Positions 11,031-21,620 of a stretch of DNA of 64,000 bases are shown piece after piece (positions within the stretch are counted from its first letter, which is position 1; every line of letters begins with the position of its first letter). This DNA is from Diogma glabrata (taxonomy: Eukaryota > Arthropoda > Insecta > Diptera > Cylindrotomidae), in NCBI GenBank assembly GCA_963693315.1, contig OY856188.1, positions 154,698,309-154,762,308 of the forward strand. The letters are read 5' to 3'. Made by a program: the position numbers and the translations under genes. A model generated the notes under the pieces. It did not search any database and had not been told where the DNA came from. It was given only the letters and a program-made list of their open reading frames with translations.

Positions 11031-14000
11031 TTATTCATTAAATAACTTTAATCTGTTATTATGAACTCTACTGTAACGTTTTCCTATCTTAATGGTACTG
11101 TTTAAATCACTGTGTATTTGCGTAACCTTATAGGGGCCTTTCCATATTTTTGATAATTTATTCTTACGCGTCTCATTGCGAATCAAAACAGAGTCACCTA
11201 CATGAAGTTTTAACGGGTAAATTTTTTTGTCGTAATACTTTTTAGAAATTTTTTGACTTTTAATTAAGTTTTCTCTTGCAATTAAATGAGCTTTTTGTAT
11301 TTTATACTTTAAAACTAGAAAATAATCATCCATATTGTATAAGGGTGATGGAGTTTTCTTTAGATTTGTTGGTATGTCCGAAGTGAAACCAAAAAGGCAG
11401 TCCATTGGGCAAAGCTTGGTACTGGTATGAGGAGTATTAGTGCGTACATGAACAGCTTGTCTAAGCCATTGATCCCAGTTATTACTAGACTCATCAACGA
11501 AGCTTCTAAGGTATTCTGCTAAAGGTCTATGGCTACGCTCTAACGCACCATTTGACTGCGGGTGATATGCAGAAGTTTCGAGTTTTTTAATACCTAAAAA
11601 TTTACAAACTCTTTTGAACATATCGGAAGTGAAATTTGCTCCCTGATCGGTTACTAAACATCCAGGTATTCTATAGCGGGAGATTATTTCATCATAGAAT
11701 ATTCTGGACACTGTTGCTGCTTCTTGATTAGGCATTGCGTAGCAATCCATAAATCTTGTAAGATCGTCTTCGAAAGTTAAGATATAGGTATTTCCATTAC
11801 AGGTAGTTGGAAGAGGTCCCACAATGTCCATGTAAATTTTTTCAAAGGGTTTTTTAGAAATATTTCCTAACGCCATTGGCATTTTGCTGATACGCGAAAT
11901 TTTGTTTGTTTGACATAAGGAGCATTTCTTTATATATTTGCTTATATCATTGAACATGTCATTCCATCTATATTGTTTTCTAAGTCTTTCGCAAGTTCTT
12001 TTAATTCCTTGATATCCCCCTAGCGGGTTGTCGTGACAATCTTTAAGAATAGTTTCGATGTCTTCTTGTGTTGTCAATATCTTTATGTCTGTATCTTCGT
12101 CAAGAAAACCGTTCTGTTCAAAATCGAGATCGTCATCTATGTTGTCATTTAACTCAATTTGACCGTCTTGTTTAATGCAATTATTAACTTTGTTTTGTTC
12201 TAAATTTAAGTCATCATCAATTTTTTTCTGTGCCCTAGTTACAGCTAAGCAATTTAATATTTCAAATGGAGTTTGTTCACCTTGATTGTGGATTAAAATA
12301 TTTTGATCTACTTTGTTTGTTTGTGTTTCATTTTCTTCCCTGTTTTCATAATAAGAAACAAAATTATGTGCTGCAGCAGTGATGTTTTCATTACTTTTAT
12401 CGTGTGATTGTAATATAATGCCGTCTTTGTGTTGTTCTATTTCATTCGGTATGTGTAGTTCTTCATTATTTGTTTTGGAATCGTCAATTAAATATAAGTT
12501 TTGTTTTTCTTTTATTTTATTTTCATTATTGCAAAAAATGGAACTATTTGCCCTTGAAGAGTTTATTGAATTTTTGTTATTGCACATTTGGAATGTAGGT
12601 CGACTCTCATTTTGACCTACTGTAGGCAGAAGGTTTGGAACGTCGTTTTTTAATGTTTCATTTGGTTCATCAGCAACTATTCTACTTAAACAATCAGCTA
12701 CCCTGTTTTTCGTTCCTGGTACATAGACAATGTTATAATCGAATTCAGACAGCTTATGATGAAAGCGTACTAGTCGTGAGGTCGGATCTTTTACGTTGAA
12801 TACTCCCTTTAACGGTAAATGATCTGAGAAAACGGTGAATTTCCTTCCTTGTAAATAACATCGAAGAGTTTTTGTGGCCCAAACTATTGCCAACAGCTCT
12901 TTTTCGATTGTAGAATACTTTTTTTCAGCCTTATTTAATGTTCTACTAATAAATGCTATAGGCTTGTCTTGGTCTGATTTCGTTTGAGATAGCACGGCAC
13001 CTAAACCCTCGTTACTAGCATCAGTTGTGAGATTGAATGGTATATTGAAGTCAGGATATGTAAGTACTGGAGGAGAAATTATTAATTGTTTTAATGTTTG
13101 GAAAGCAAAATCACAATCTGTATCCCAATGAAATTTTACTCCTTTTTGCAATAATTTATTTATTGGATTCGCTATTCGGGAAAAATTTTGAATAAACTTA
13201 CGATAATAATTAGCTAGACCTAAAAACGACTGAACTTGTCTAATCATTCTTGGTGTGGGAAAATTTTGAACAGAAATTGTACGAGCAGGATCAGGCGTTA
13301 CACCGTCTTCAGTGCATAAGTGCCCTAGATAAGTGATTTCCTTTCTAAGAAATTGACATTTATTGGGTTGCAGTTTTAAATTGAATTGCCGTAATCTGGT
13401 GAGAACCCCTTCTAATTTTCTATTATGATCTTCTAGATTTTTGCCGTAAATCACAATATCGTCCAAGTAAACATAACACTCTATGCCTTGAAGTCCTGTT
13501 AGAATATAATTCATAACTCTCTGAAAAGTTGCTGGGGCAGAGGTTAAACCAAAAGGCATTCTGTTAAATTCGAAATGACCTAAGGCTGTACTAAAAGCTG
13601 TTTTTTCACGATCTTCCTGTCTCACGGAAATCTGATGATAGCCACTAGCCAAATCTAGTGTTGTAAAGAATCTCGAATTGCCAAGTTGGTCTAGTATTTC
13701 CTCAATTCTTGGGAGTGGAAATGCGTCATTTATGGTAATTTTGTTTAATTTTCTAAAATCAACAACAATTCTAAAACGTTTTTCGTCAGGACTCGTGTTT
13801 GAACGCTTCGGAATTAGCAACAAAGGAGAGTTCCAAGGAGAACAACTAGGAGAAATAATTTCTTGGTTTAACATTTCTTGAACTTGTTTGTTTATTTCTG
13901 TCTTTTGACTCTCAGGTAGCCGGTACATTTTTTGATTTATAGGTCTGCTGTTTTGAACTATTGGTATTGAATGTTGAATGGCGTCGGTGTAACTAAGTTT

Positions 14001-14199
14001 TTCTCCTTCGAGATAAAATACATCATTGAAAGATTCGCAGATGTCAGTAATGGAAAGTTTCTCTTCGTGACTCAGTGTTTCGTCTAAGCTTATTTGCTTT
14101 ATAACTTTTTGTTTGCGCTCGTTTATTTGTACGTCAGGATTTAAGGTAGTTTGTTTTTTATTATAATCTATGTTTGTGTTTATTAAATCTATTATGTTA
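11031..14199 (-). pseudogene. pol: pol: reverse transcriptase, RNase H and integrase; 5' end cut by a MITE
   Basis: The frame is open from the MITE border at 14199 to the stop at 11031. The first ATG (13928) is internal and not a true start. Residues counted from that ATG: RT with LDLASGYHQI (91-100) and the active-site YLDD (154-157); RNase H with TDAS (302-305) and SDH (368-370); an Asn/Glu-rich linker (about 420-625); integrase with C669/C672 and a D,D-35-E triad at D701, D761 and E797; then a C-terminal GPY motif (KGPYKV). The second zinc-binding His of the integrase HHCC domain, expected near 639, is Tyr (GGYQG). That would probably weaken integration. In relatives, protease and RT are one ORF; here a 612-bp MITE separates them. 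Confidence 0.92.
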
Positions 14200-14201
14200 T
14201 A

Positions 14202-14813
14202 GGGTCATTCCATGGAAACATAAACCTCAATAGTTGCAATGAAGTTTATGTTGTGTGGAAAAATTAATCTAATTGGAAACTTGCCCGTCATTATTAATAC
14301 CAAAGATAGAAAGTAAACAAATAAATTGTTTAAAAGTTGGAAAAAAATAAATAAGTACTAAAATTGTTGTTAGAAATGCATTATTTTCTTATGTGTTTTT
14401 TTCTGTTACGTTGGTCACGTTACGTTGGTCACACAATATTTTTTAAAGGGACCTCTTACTGTATGTAGTATTTGTAAAAAACATATCCTTATTTAAAAAC
14501 AGATAACTTGTGCTTTATAAAAACCTAAATTTGAATTTATTGAAGGCATGCTTTCAGAGAAATTGCTTTGAAAGTGTGAGTAAGTTTTACTGTGGTACTT
14601 TTTTAGTTACGTTGGTCACAGCACTGAATTTTGTTATTATTACTTAATATACATTTAATTCGCTACTTTTTTTCATTGATAGTGTATTCCTTACCTGCAC
14701 AATAGCATAAAATAGCATAAATTTCATAAAATAACAATGTTTTTTATGAATAATAGGCAAAAGTAAGAGTGGAAAAGGGTAAAAATGTTACGTATGTCAC
14801 AATGGAATGACTC
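14202..14813. mobile_element. 612-bp MITE inserted in proviral pol
   Basis: The ends are inverted repeats: GGGTCATTCCATGGAAACAT on the left and GAGTCATTCCATTGTGACAT on the right read from the other strand. TA lies outside each end (14200-14201 and 14814-14815), so the target duplication is TA. The interior has several GTTACGTTGGTCAC words and no open frame. A TA duplication suggests a Tc1/mariner-like or related source transposase, but that is inference. It supplies the premature stop of the protease ORF. Confidence 0.85.
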
Positions 14814-15685
14814 TAATACTGTTCTAAAGGACTAAGAGTTGGTTGAAAATGTCCGATGTTTGCATCGTGAGTTTGTGTATTTATTATGGCAGTAACAATT
14901 TTTCCGTTTTTCACGTCAACTAATGAGTTTGCAATAAAAACTCCTGGCAAAATTTCTTGTTTCTCACGAAAAAGTTGCCCGGTAGTGGTTGGTGGAACAG
15001 GGAAATTAACAATTTTTATTTTTCTAGAAGGAATTGTTAAACCTGAACTATAACTTGGAACATTAATTTCCTTTCGAGGGAAAATATTACCGATTTCGTT
15101 TGAAATTTCATCTTCAGAATTCTTTCTAAGTATTATTTCTTCGGATTCATTTCGTGCGAGCTCTGGTTTTGCATCAGTTTGATAAATTTCAATCATGTAA
15201 TTCAAGCAATCTATTCTAGCATTATTCCATAGAAAGTCTCTACCCAGGATACCATCTTCTGTGATATCAAGAGCATCATCTCTTACTATATGGAATTTAC
15301 AAACTAGCTTTGAATCATTAAAAAAAATGCCTGTTGTTGTTCCCAATGTTTCCGTTACTGCACCTTGTATTCCTTTATATTTAATAGTTTTTGAGGTATC
15401 TATTATTGTGTTTGGTTTGAGATTATTTAATTTTAATATGGAGAGTTCCGCGCCTGTATCAACGACTATTTCTACTACGTTATTTTTAATTATATCTAAA
15501 GGTAAATTTACTACTGCATCATCTGTTAAAGAATTTGAATATTTTACGTTTATTGATGTTAGAGTTTTATTATTACCCGGGTTTAGGCTTGCAATTGTTG
15601 GGCTTCGACTTGTGGGTTGCAAGTCGTGCCTGGAGAGTTTCCCGCATCTGTACTTTTTAACTCCCATTTTTGTTTTTGGAAGCAT
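14813..15685 (-). pseudogene. pro: Retroviral aspartic protease region, truncated pol N-terminus
   Basis: Residues are counted from the first ATG at 15685, though the natural product is probably reached by -1 frameshifting from gag. The active site DTGA is at 76-79, and the second conserved block ILGRD at 146-150. These are the two hallmarks of retropepsins, which cut the Gag-Pol polyprotein. The frame is -1 relative to gag and overlaps its last 103 bp. It runs on through a linker towards RT but ends at a stop created at the MITE edge (14813-14815). The enzyme domain looks whole; the polyprotein is cut before RT. Confidence 0.88.
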
Positions 15686-17022
15686 TTGTCAACCGTATCA
15701 CTTATTCTGCCACAAAACTCGCATTTTTGGGTATTAAAATTATTTTGATAAGTTTGTCGGGTCGTTTGGTCATTTAAATTGTTTTGTCGCATCTGGTACT
15801 GTGGATTATTATTGTAAGTGTTACTAAAGTTCCGGTTATAATTTTGCTGACTTTCGATCCTTTGTCGAGTTCTACATTCAGAAATCAGATGTCCTATTCT
15901 ATTACAGTATAAACATTTAACTGGTTGAGGATTGTAAACTTGATATTGTTTTTGTGAATAAACTGGTGGTACTGTATCATATTCAGTTTTAATATTATGG
16001 GGTTGAAAAGTGTAATATGGAGAATTGTTATAAAACTGCGGCTGTTCGTATTTAATTGGTGGGGGATATAGATTACTGGGATGCATAATAGGTAACTTAT
16101 TTGACTGATGTGTATGTAATTGGGGCTGTATAACTACGTTATGAGAAGGTTGAATATTAGGTTTTAACTCTTGGTTAGGAAATGAAACACCTGCCAATTC
16201 ATACATAGTGTTATCTCGGGAATAGGAAATTAAAAGCTCAGTCTGTAATGCCAATTTGATTAAACCCTCTAGTTCTGTTTCTGTAGAGCCTATAATCGTC
16301 TGTCTTATAACTGGATGTGACAAACCCATTTTAAAAGAGTTAATAGCGTACAATTCAAGCTCTTTTATGAAGGCCTCATTACTTTCAGCATATTTGCCTT
16401 TTACAGCTGTTTTTGTCTGGTTAAGTATAGTTCGAATTTTATCGGAATATTTTAAAACACTATCGTCTGGCATTTGACGGCAGTTGATTATCTCTCTGGT
16501 CAAATCTATGGTTGTTTTGGAGGGATAATAATGTTCACATAGGAATTTTTTTAGTTCCACAGAGCTAGTGTATTTTGGTAAATTATTTAGTAATGCAAAA
16601 GCTTCACCTTCAAATCGAGTGTAAATATATTGCATAAAAATTGGTTTTTCCTCTGCCGTTAAATTGTGGTAAATAATTTCACTGTTACTTAAAAATATTT
16701 GTAACCGTTCTGCCAAATTTGAAGTTCTTTCGCCGTTAAAGAGAGGAATAGATTGAATTTGTTTAAATATTTCGAAAGTCGACATTTTTTTACACGTATT
16801 TGAAACCGATTGAATTTGGGTTAATAGTTTATTAGTATTTAATGCTAGATCTAACAAATCTTCTAATTCGTGGTCGTTTTCACTATTATTATTATCTATT
16901 AAATCTAAAGTTTTACCTTGGGTATTTGGTGTAGTGTCAGCTGTGCTGGTGCTGGTAGTCCTTGCTCTGAGGTTGTACAGTGGTGGTCCTACTTTACTTT
17001 TATGTATTTTTTTGTCACTCAT
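15583..17022 (-). CDS. gag: Errantivirus-like Gag
   Basis: The 479-residue frame starts at an ATG. After a low-complexity N-terminus, residues about 85-270 form the alpha-helical capsid-like region (FNGERTSNLAERLQIF, then HYYPSKTTIDLTREI), as in gypsy-group Gag. A Pro/Gln/Tyr-rich stretch follows. Then comes a canonical CCHC zinc knuckle CLYCNRIGHLISEC (370-383) and a second, degenerate one CEFCGRISDTVDKC (434-447), where the His position is Asp and the preceding Gly is lost. Gag forms the particle and packages RNA. Its 3' end holds a -1 frameshift signal leading into the protease frame. Confidence 0.9.
   Translation of the reverse strand: MSDKKIHKSKVGPPLYNLRARTTSTSTADTTPNTQGKTLDLIDNNNSENDHELEDLLDLALNTNKLLTQIQSVSNTCKKMSTFEIFKQIQSIPLFNGERTSNLAERLQIFLSNSEIIYHNLTAEEKPIFMQYIYTRFEGEAFALLNNLPKYTSSVELKKFLCEHYYPSKTTIDLTREIINCRQMPDDSVLKYSDKIRTILNQTKTAVKGKYAESNEAFIKELELYAINSFKMGLSHPVIRQTIIGSTETELEGLIKLALQTELLISYSRDNTMYELAGVSFPNQELKPNIQPSHNVVIQPQLHTHQSNKLPIMHPSNLYPPPIKYEQPQFYNNSPYYTFQPHNIKTEYDTVPPVYSQKQYQVYNPQPVKCLYCNRIGHLISECRTRQRIESQQNYNRNFSNTYNNNPQYQMRQNNLNDQTTRQTYQNNFNTQKCEFCGRISDTVDKCFQKQKWELKSTDAGNSPGTTCNPQVEAQQLQA
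15606..15643 (-). promoter_or_regulatory. -1 ribosomal frameshift signal: GGGAAAC plus hairpin
   Basis: On the minus strand the heptamer GGGAAAC (15637-15643) is phased G GGA AAC in the gag frame, so a -1 slip leads into the protease frame. After a 10-nt spacer, CGACTTG and CAAGTCG (15606-15626) form a 7-bp stem with a 7-nt loop. Heptamer, phase, spacing and hairpin all fit the standard -1 programmed frameshift design. Confidence 0.85.
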
Positions 17023-17332
17023 TCAAACAAATTTATTGTTCATATACTAGAAATAGTATTTAGTAATTGTTTAAAATATCACTTTTTAGCTGATTTAAAA
17101 ATTTTATTGTTTTCAGAATTTAAATACTTTTTTCAGATTATTTAAATTTTTAGTTGTTAACTATTCACTTTTATTAAATAACCAAAGAATTGGCTAGTGT
17201 TTTAATATGGCTTTTGGTTCAATTTTTTTTCACAAATTAACAACAACTTTTTATTTTAAAAATCACTTTTAACCCGTTTCTCATTTAGAGTAGGCAATAA
17301 TTCCTTTAAATCCTTTCTAGGGATGATTTGGA
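17023..17332 (-). other. Proviral 5' leader
   Basis: Untranslated sequence between the primer binding site and the gag ATG, rich in A and T runs. I see no open frame on the sense (minus) strand. A packaging signal would be expected here but cannot be read from sequence. Confidence 0.6.
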
Positions 17333-17350
17333 ATCCTACCGGCTGCGCCA
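17333..17350 (-). other. Primer binding site, tRNA-Ser-like
   Basis: Two bases inside the 5' LTR the minus strand reads TGGCGCAGCCGGTAGGAT. The TGGCGCAG(T)CG core is complementary to the 3' end of insect tRNA-Ser including CCA, with one mismatch here. The 17.6/297/ZAM group uses this primer type. The tRNA identity rests on recall, not a search. Confidence 0.75.
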
Positions 17351-17352
17351 CT

Positions 17353-17964
17353 TGTTGTATTTTGGAGTTAGGGTTTAACTAAAAGTGTCATTCATTAAAA
17401 CACAGACACAATTTTTTTTATTTTCATATAATTAATTATTTGATAATTTTTGGTTATTTTATTTTTTTTTACTGATACACATTAACTTTTAAATTAATTT
17501 AAATTTATTATTTATATTTATTATTTATTGTATTTGTATAATTATTTTTTTATATTTTTTTAAGAATATTCTAACCTAATCGTTGTAGCGGTTGTCTTGT
17601 TAATTTCAATCTGATCTCTTTTTCCATTTTCCAATTTTCATTAGCTTTAAAAAGTGGAAGGGAGATTTCATTTATAAAGTGAATTCAATTATATTTATTA
17701 TTTTCGCGAACTAAACAGAAATTGTTTTAATAAAATTTTCTCATAGAAATATGATAATATGTTTTATATTATCGCAAAGAGATTTGTTTTAATTTGACTA
17801 ATAAATTTTCTCATAGAAATACGATAATATGTTTTATATTATCGCAAAGATATTTGTTTTAATTTGATTAAAAAATATTATGAGAAAATTGGTTTCTAAT
17901 TATTGTTTGGTTGATTTTAGTTTTGGAAATTAAAAATTGAAATAAGAATGATGCAATCACAACA
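17353..17964 (-). repeat. 5' LTR of the provirus (612 bp)
   Basis: Bounded by TGTTGT and ACAACA and nearly identical to 7710-8326. On the minus strand it should carry the promoter and transcription start. The AT-rich sequence offers several TATA-like words, none clearly dominant. Confidence 0.95.
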
Positions 17965-17968
17965 CCTC
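17965..17968. other. Provirus target-site duplication, right copy (CCTC)
   Basis: CCTC directly follows ACAACA at the end of the right LTR, matching 7706-7709. Confidence 0.92.
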
Positions 17969-18742
17969 CGGCCACTTAAAGTTGAGGAATTTTGTTCTGG
18001 ACCTTAAAAAAAAATTTTTATTTTTTGTGCGACACCTTCCCATTTCATGTCAATATGGGTATTGAAAAAATTATGTGTAAAATTTGAAATCAATCGTTCA
18101 ACTCTAAGGCGTGCCCGCGGCCACTTAAACTTGAAAAGTTTTGTTCTGGCTATTACAAAGAAAAATTCAAATTTTTTGTACGGCACCCTCCCATTACGTG
18201 TGAATACCCGTAAAAATGTTATGTGCAAAATTTGAAATCAATCGTTCAACTCTAAGGGGTGCCCCCGGCCACTTGGAGTTGAGAGGTTTTGTTCTGGCCA
18301 TTACAAAGAAAAATTTAAATTTTTTGTACGACACCCTCCCATTTCATGTCAATACCCGTAAAAATATTATTTGCCAAATTTGAAATCAATCGGTCGATTC
18401 TAAGACGTGCCTCCGGCCACTTAAAGTTGAGAAATTTTGTTCTGGACCTTAAAAAAAAAATTTAATTTTTGCGCGACACCCTCCCATTTCGTGTCAATAC
18501 CCATAAAAAAATTATGTGTAAAATTTGAATTCAATCGTTCAACTCTATGGCGTGCCCCCGGCCACTTAAGCTTGAAAGGTTTTGTTCTGGCCATTACAAA
18601 GAAAAATTTAATTTTTTGTACGACACCCCCATATTGCGTGTGAATACCCTTGAAAATGTTATTTGCAAAATTTGAAATCAATCGTTCAACTCTAAGGCGT
18701 GCCCCCGGCCACTTAAACTTGAAAGGTTTTGTTCTGGCCATT
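17969..18742 (+). repeat. 148-bp tandem monomers, left arm inner part
   Basis: Continuation of the plus-orientation array after the provirus, about five monomers, ending at the inversion point GGCCATTAAGTGGCC near 18737-18751. Confidence 0.88.
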
Positions 18743-19762
18743 AAGTGGCCGGAGTCACGTCTTAGAATTGACCGATTGATTTCAAATTTTGCTCACAATA
18801 TTTTTACGGGTATTGACATGAAATGGGAGGGTGTCGTACAAAAAATTTAAATTTTTCTTTATAATGGCCACAACAAAACCCCTCAACTTTAAGTGGCCGG
18901 AGGCACCCCTTAGAGTTGACCGATTGATTTCAAATTTTACAAATAATATTTTTATGGGTATCGATACCAAATGGAAGGGTGTCGTACAAAAAATTCAAAC
19001 TTTTCTTTGTAATGGCCACAACCAAACCTTTCAAATTTAAGTGGCCAGGGCACCCCTTAGAGTTGACCGATGGATTTCTAATTTTAAACATAATATTTTT
19101 ATGGGTATCGACATCATATTGGAGGGTGTCGTACAAAAAATTTAAATTTTTCTTTATAATGGCCACAACAAAACCCCTCAACTTTAAGGTGCCGGAGGCA
19201 CCCCTTAGAGTTGACCGATTGATTTCAAATTTTACAAATAATATTTTTATGGGTATCGACACCAAATGGAAGGTTGTCGTACAAAAAATTTAAATTTTTC
19301 TTTGTAATAGCCACAACCAAACCTTTCAACTTTAAGTGGCCGGGGGAACCCCTTAGAGTTGACCGATGGATTTCAAATTTTACGCATAATATTTTTATGG
19401 GTATCGACACCAAATGGGAGGGTGCCGTACAAAAAATTTAAATTTTTCTTTGTAATGGCCACAACCAAACCTCTTAACTTTAAGTGGCCGGGGGCACCCC
19501 TTAGAGTTGAACGATTGATTTTAATTTTTACACATAATTTTTTTATGGGTATTGACACGAAATGAGAGGGGGTCGTACAGAAAAAAAAAATTTTTTTTTA
19601 GGGTCCAGAACAAAATTTCTCAACTTTAAGTGGTCGGAGGCACGTCTACGAATTGACCGATTGATATCAGATTTTGCAAATAATATTTTTATGGGTATTC
19701 ACACGATATGGGGAGGGTGCCGTACAAAAAATAAAAATTTTTGTTTTCAAGGGCCACCCTAA
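18743..19762 (-). repeat. 148-bp tandem monomers, right arm
   Basis: About seven monomers in inverted orientation. Private variants mirror those of the left arm; for example the CATCATATTGGAGG variant near 19110 pairs with CCTCCAATATGATG near 7352. Gene conversion or a palindromic duplication has kept the arms alike. Confidence 0.88.
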
Positions 19763-20227
19763 TATATATATATACTAGCGGGGCCCGGCGTGCTTTGCTA
19801 CGCCTTTAAATAAAGTTTGTGTGTATACATTTTGTTGACGTAGTAGCAATAATTTCAAAGAGTTGTAATGAGAAATGATCTATTTTTTTTTTAAATATGA
19901 ATGTAAAAGGATCAGCACTCTAGTTGATCAGTAAAATATAAAAAAAAATAGTTTTATATATACAACAAAGGATATATAAAAAAATACGCGATCAAATAAG
20001 TTTTCATGTGTGTCTCTATATAGGAACATACGGAACAAAAATGGATTCACAAATTTTCACAGTGCTCATGCGGTTTAATATACGCTTTCTTTACCTGTGG
20101 TTTATGGTCAGCAAGGGCAGTAAGAATAGCGACAATATATTCGATGAAGGTATAGAAGAAGTGATGCAAAAAAGGAATAGAAGAAATGATGCCAAAAAAA
20201 TCAAAGTAATTTGGATGTTTTTGTATT

Positions 20228-20660
20228 AGAATTCATAGGATGTGAATTTATAGGAAGAGAAATATTTCTATTTAGTCAACATACTAAGTCATTTTAAAGT
20301 CATTATTGATTGTTGCAAATCAATGCGAAACTAATATCTTACACACAGTCAATATATTGGCATATATGTTCCATATATAGACAACATTAATGGAATATTA
20401 ATTTTTGGGTGATTTTGTGAGCAATTATTGCTCAAAGTAATTATTGAAAGTATTATTCCCGATAATAAGTGATTATTGTTGGGATTGAACTCACACTCAT
20501 CAGAGACATCATAGTTCAAACCCATCATACAGACTCAGTCACAGTGGATGAAACAACAATAAAACATATTTTAATTTTCATGTTCAGATAATTTCTAAAT
20601 TGAAACTTCATTATCTCATATTTATTTAAATTGAATTCTTCATCTGTGACTATACAATTG
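20228..20660 (-). repeat. SINE-like repeat, second locus
   Basis: Collinear with 4530-4850 (shared TCATTATTGATTGTT, ATATTGGC and TTTGTGAGCAATTA blocks). The minus strand contains GAGTTCAATCCCAAC, a B-box-like word lacking one base relative to the 4.3-4.8 kb copies. Confidence 0.45.
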
Positions 20661-20933
20661 TATATTGTATTTGTTCCCGACACGAAACACACAAAAACTG
20701 TTTTAAAGAAGTTTTTCTGAGCGAAAATAAAAAATGCTTTGAAATTGCAAAATTCATGTGAAATAAAATAATTACTTTAAGCTTCATCACTCTAAAAATC
20801 GCCCAAAACTTTATTTATTTTACACCAAATAGTGTAAAACTTTTGTTTATTTAACATTATGCCTGTCGCATATTGTCGGTATCTCATAAGAAAGGAAATT
20901 CAAGAAAACTCGTTCTGATAACAGCCGTGTTCG

Positions 20934-21009
20934 GTTTGACTGAATCATTTGAAACAACGAAAAACTTAATACAATTGTTGTTGTTTTTTCAGTTGTTTCA
21001 GTCAAACTA
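20934..21009. repeat. Short hairpin MITE-like repeat, copy 1
   Basis: GTTTGACTGAATCATTTGAAACAA pairs imperfectly with TTGTTTCAGTCAAAC-type sequence at its other end, giving a ~76-bp hairpin around CAATTGTTGTTG. A second copy is at 61010-61085. Confidence 0.6.
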
Positions 21010-21074
21010 AACGTACCAAACATTCAATTTAATAAGGAAAAAATTTCAAAATGTCGTTTTAATTCTATTTCTTT

Positions 21075-21620
21075 GTTCGTGCTTGTTCGCACACATTATG
21101 TGTTTTGCGGTCTAGATGCGTACACGAATAAATCAGAAGGTATTCCGACGTTAGCTGACCACATACAGTTGTCCAGATGTGAAAAGTACGGATTCTCCAT
21201 ATCTACCTGGTCTGCATCCTTGCAGAAATTTTCCTTGTGCTTTGTTGATGGTCATTGCAAAAGCGAGTCGCACTGGAAACTAAACGTCTGAATTCAAGTG
21301 CCATATCTGTTGGGATCATTGAAATGCGTAGCAACAGTACTCTTTGAACTTTCCATTCAAAATTGTAGCTTCAATGACATTGTTCATCATCTTTTTCACC
21401 AAAGAATTTCAAAAAGATTTGTGCTATTTCAAAATATAGTAATATTTAATGATAAAATGGAGGAAATAAAATACTTTTTTTTTCAAATTTGTATGAACAA
21501 AGCTAAATTGGGTTACCAATTATCCTTATAGTGCTAGAAGTATATACCAAGATCATGTAAATATGGTTTTGCTGAAGGATTAAATCCGGCATATTTAATA
21601 GTTATATGGAAGCTCATTTC
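21075..21620 (-). pseudogene. Helitron helicase (Pif1-like) C-terminal remnant
   Basis: With frame changes, the minus strand reads FNPSAKPYLHDLGIYF (about 21583-21536), then VKKMMNNVIEATILNGKFK (to about 21344), SMIPTDMALEFRRL (about 21319-21276), and FAMTINKAQG (about 21263-21234), then GQLYVVS before a stop. These blocks occur in this order in the last helicase domain of Helitron Rep-helicase proteins: the ...NPSGLPPH..., NNVIEA.I..G, IP..P..F.R, FAMTINK(S/A)QGQ and GQLYVA.SR motifs. FAMTINKAQG corresponds to helicase motifs V-VI. At least two frameshifts and several stops make it non-functional. It lies upstream of a Helitron 3' end in the same orientation. Confidence 0.78.

Larger units (their letters stand above)
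7710..17964 (-). mobile_element. Gypsy/errantivirus-like endogenous retrovirus (10,255 bp)
   Basis: This is a complete provirus on the minus strand. The order is LTR (17353-17964), primer binding site, gag, protease, RT/RNase H/integrase, env, polypurine tract, LTR (7710-8326). A 4-bp CCTC duplication flanks it, as expected for Ty3/gypsy integrases. Gag and protease overlap in the -1 phase. The insect env of baculovirus-F type and a tRNA-Ser-like primer site point to the errantivirus lineage (relatives of 17.6, 297, ZAM). The near-identical LTRs indicate recent insertion. It is nevertheless defective: a MITE splits pol at 14202-14813, and a frameshift separates the env ectodomain from its membrane anchor. 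Confidence 0.95.
19775..21620 (-). mobile_element. Helitron, minus strand, 3' end at 19775, decayed
   Basis: On the minus strand the element ends GGGCCCCGCTAG followed by T of a short (TA)6. The hairpin GGCGTAGCAAAGCACGCC (19787-19804) lies just inside. This matches the Helitron 3' signature and the copy at 1-285. A Helitron-type helicase remnant lies upstream in the same orientation (21075-21620), consistent with descent from an autonomous element. Later insertions (20228-20660, 20934-21009) lie between. The 5' end was not found; the right limit given is only the last recognisable helicase sequence. Confidence 0.68.

Noticed and set aside
15261..15737. 158-codon plus-strand frame
   Set aside because: It is the antisense shadow of the gag/protease region of the provirus.
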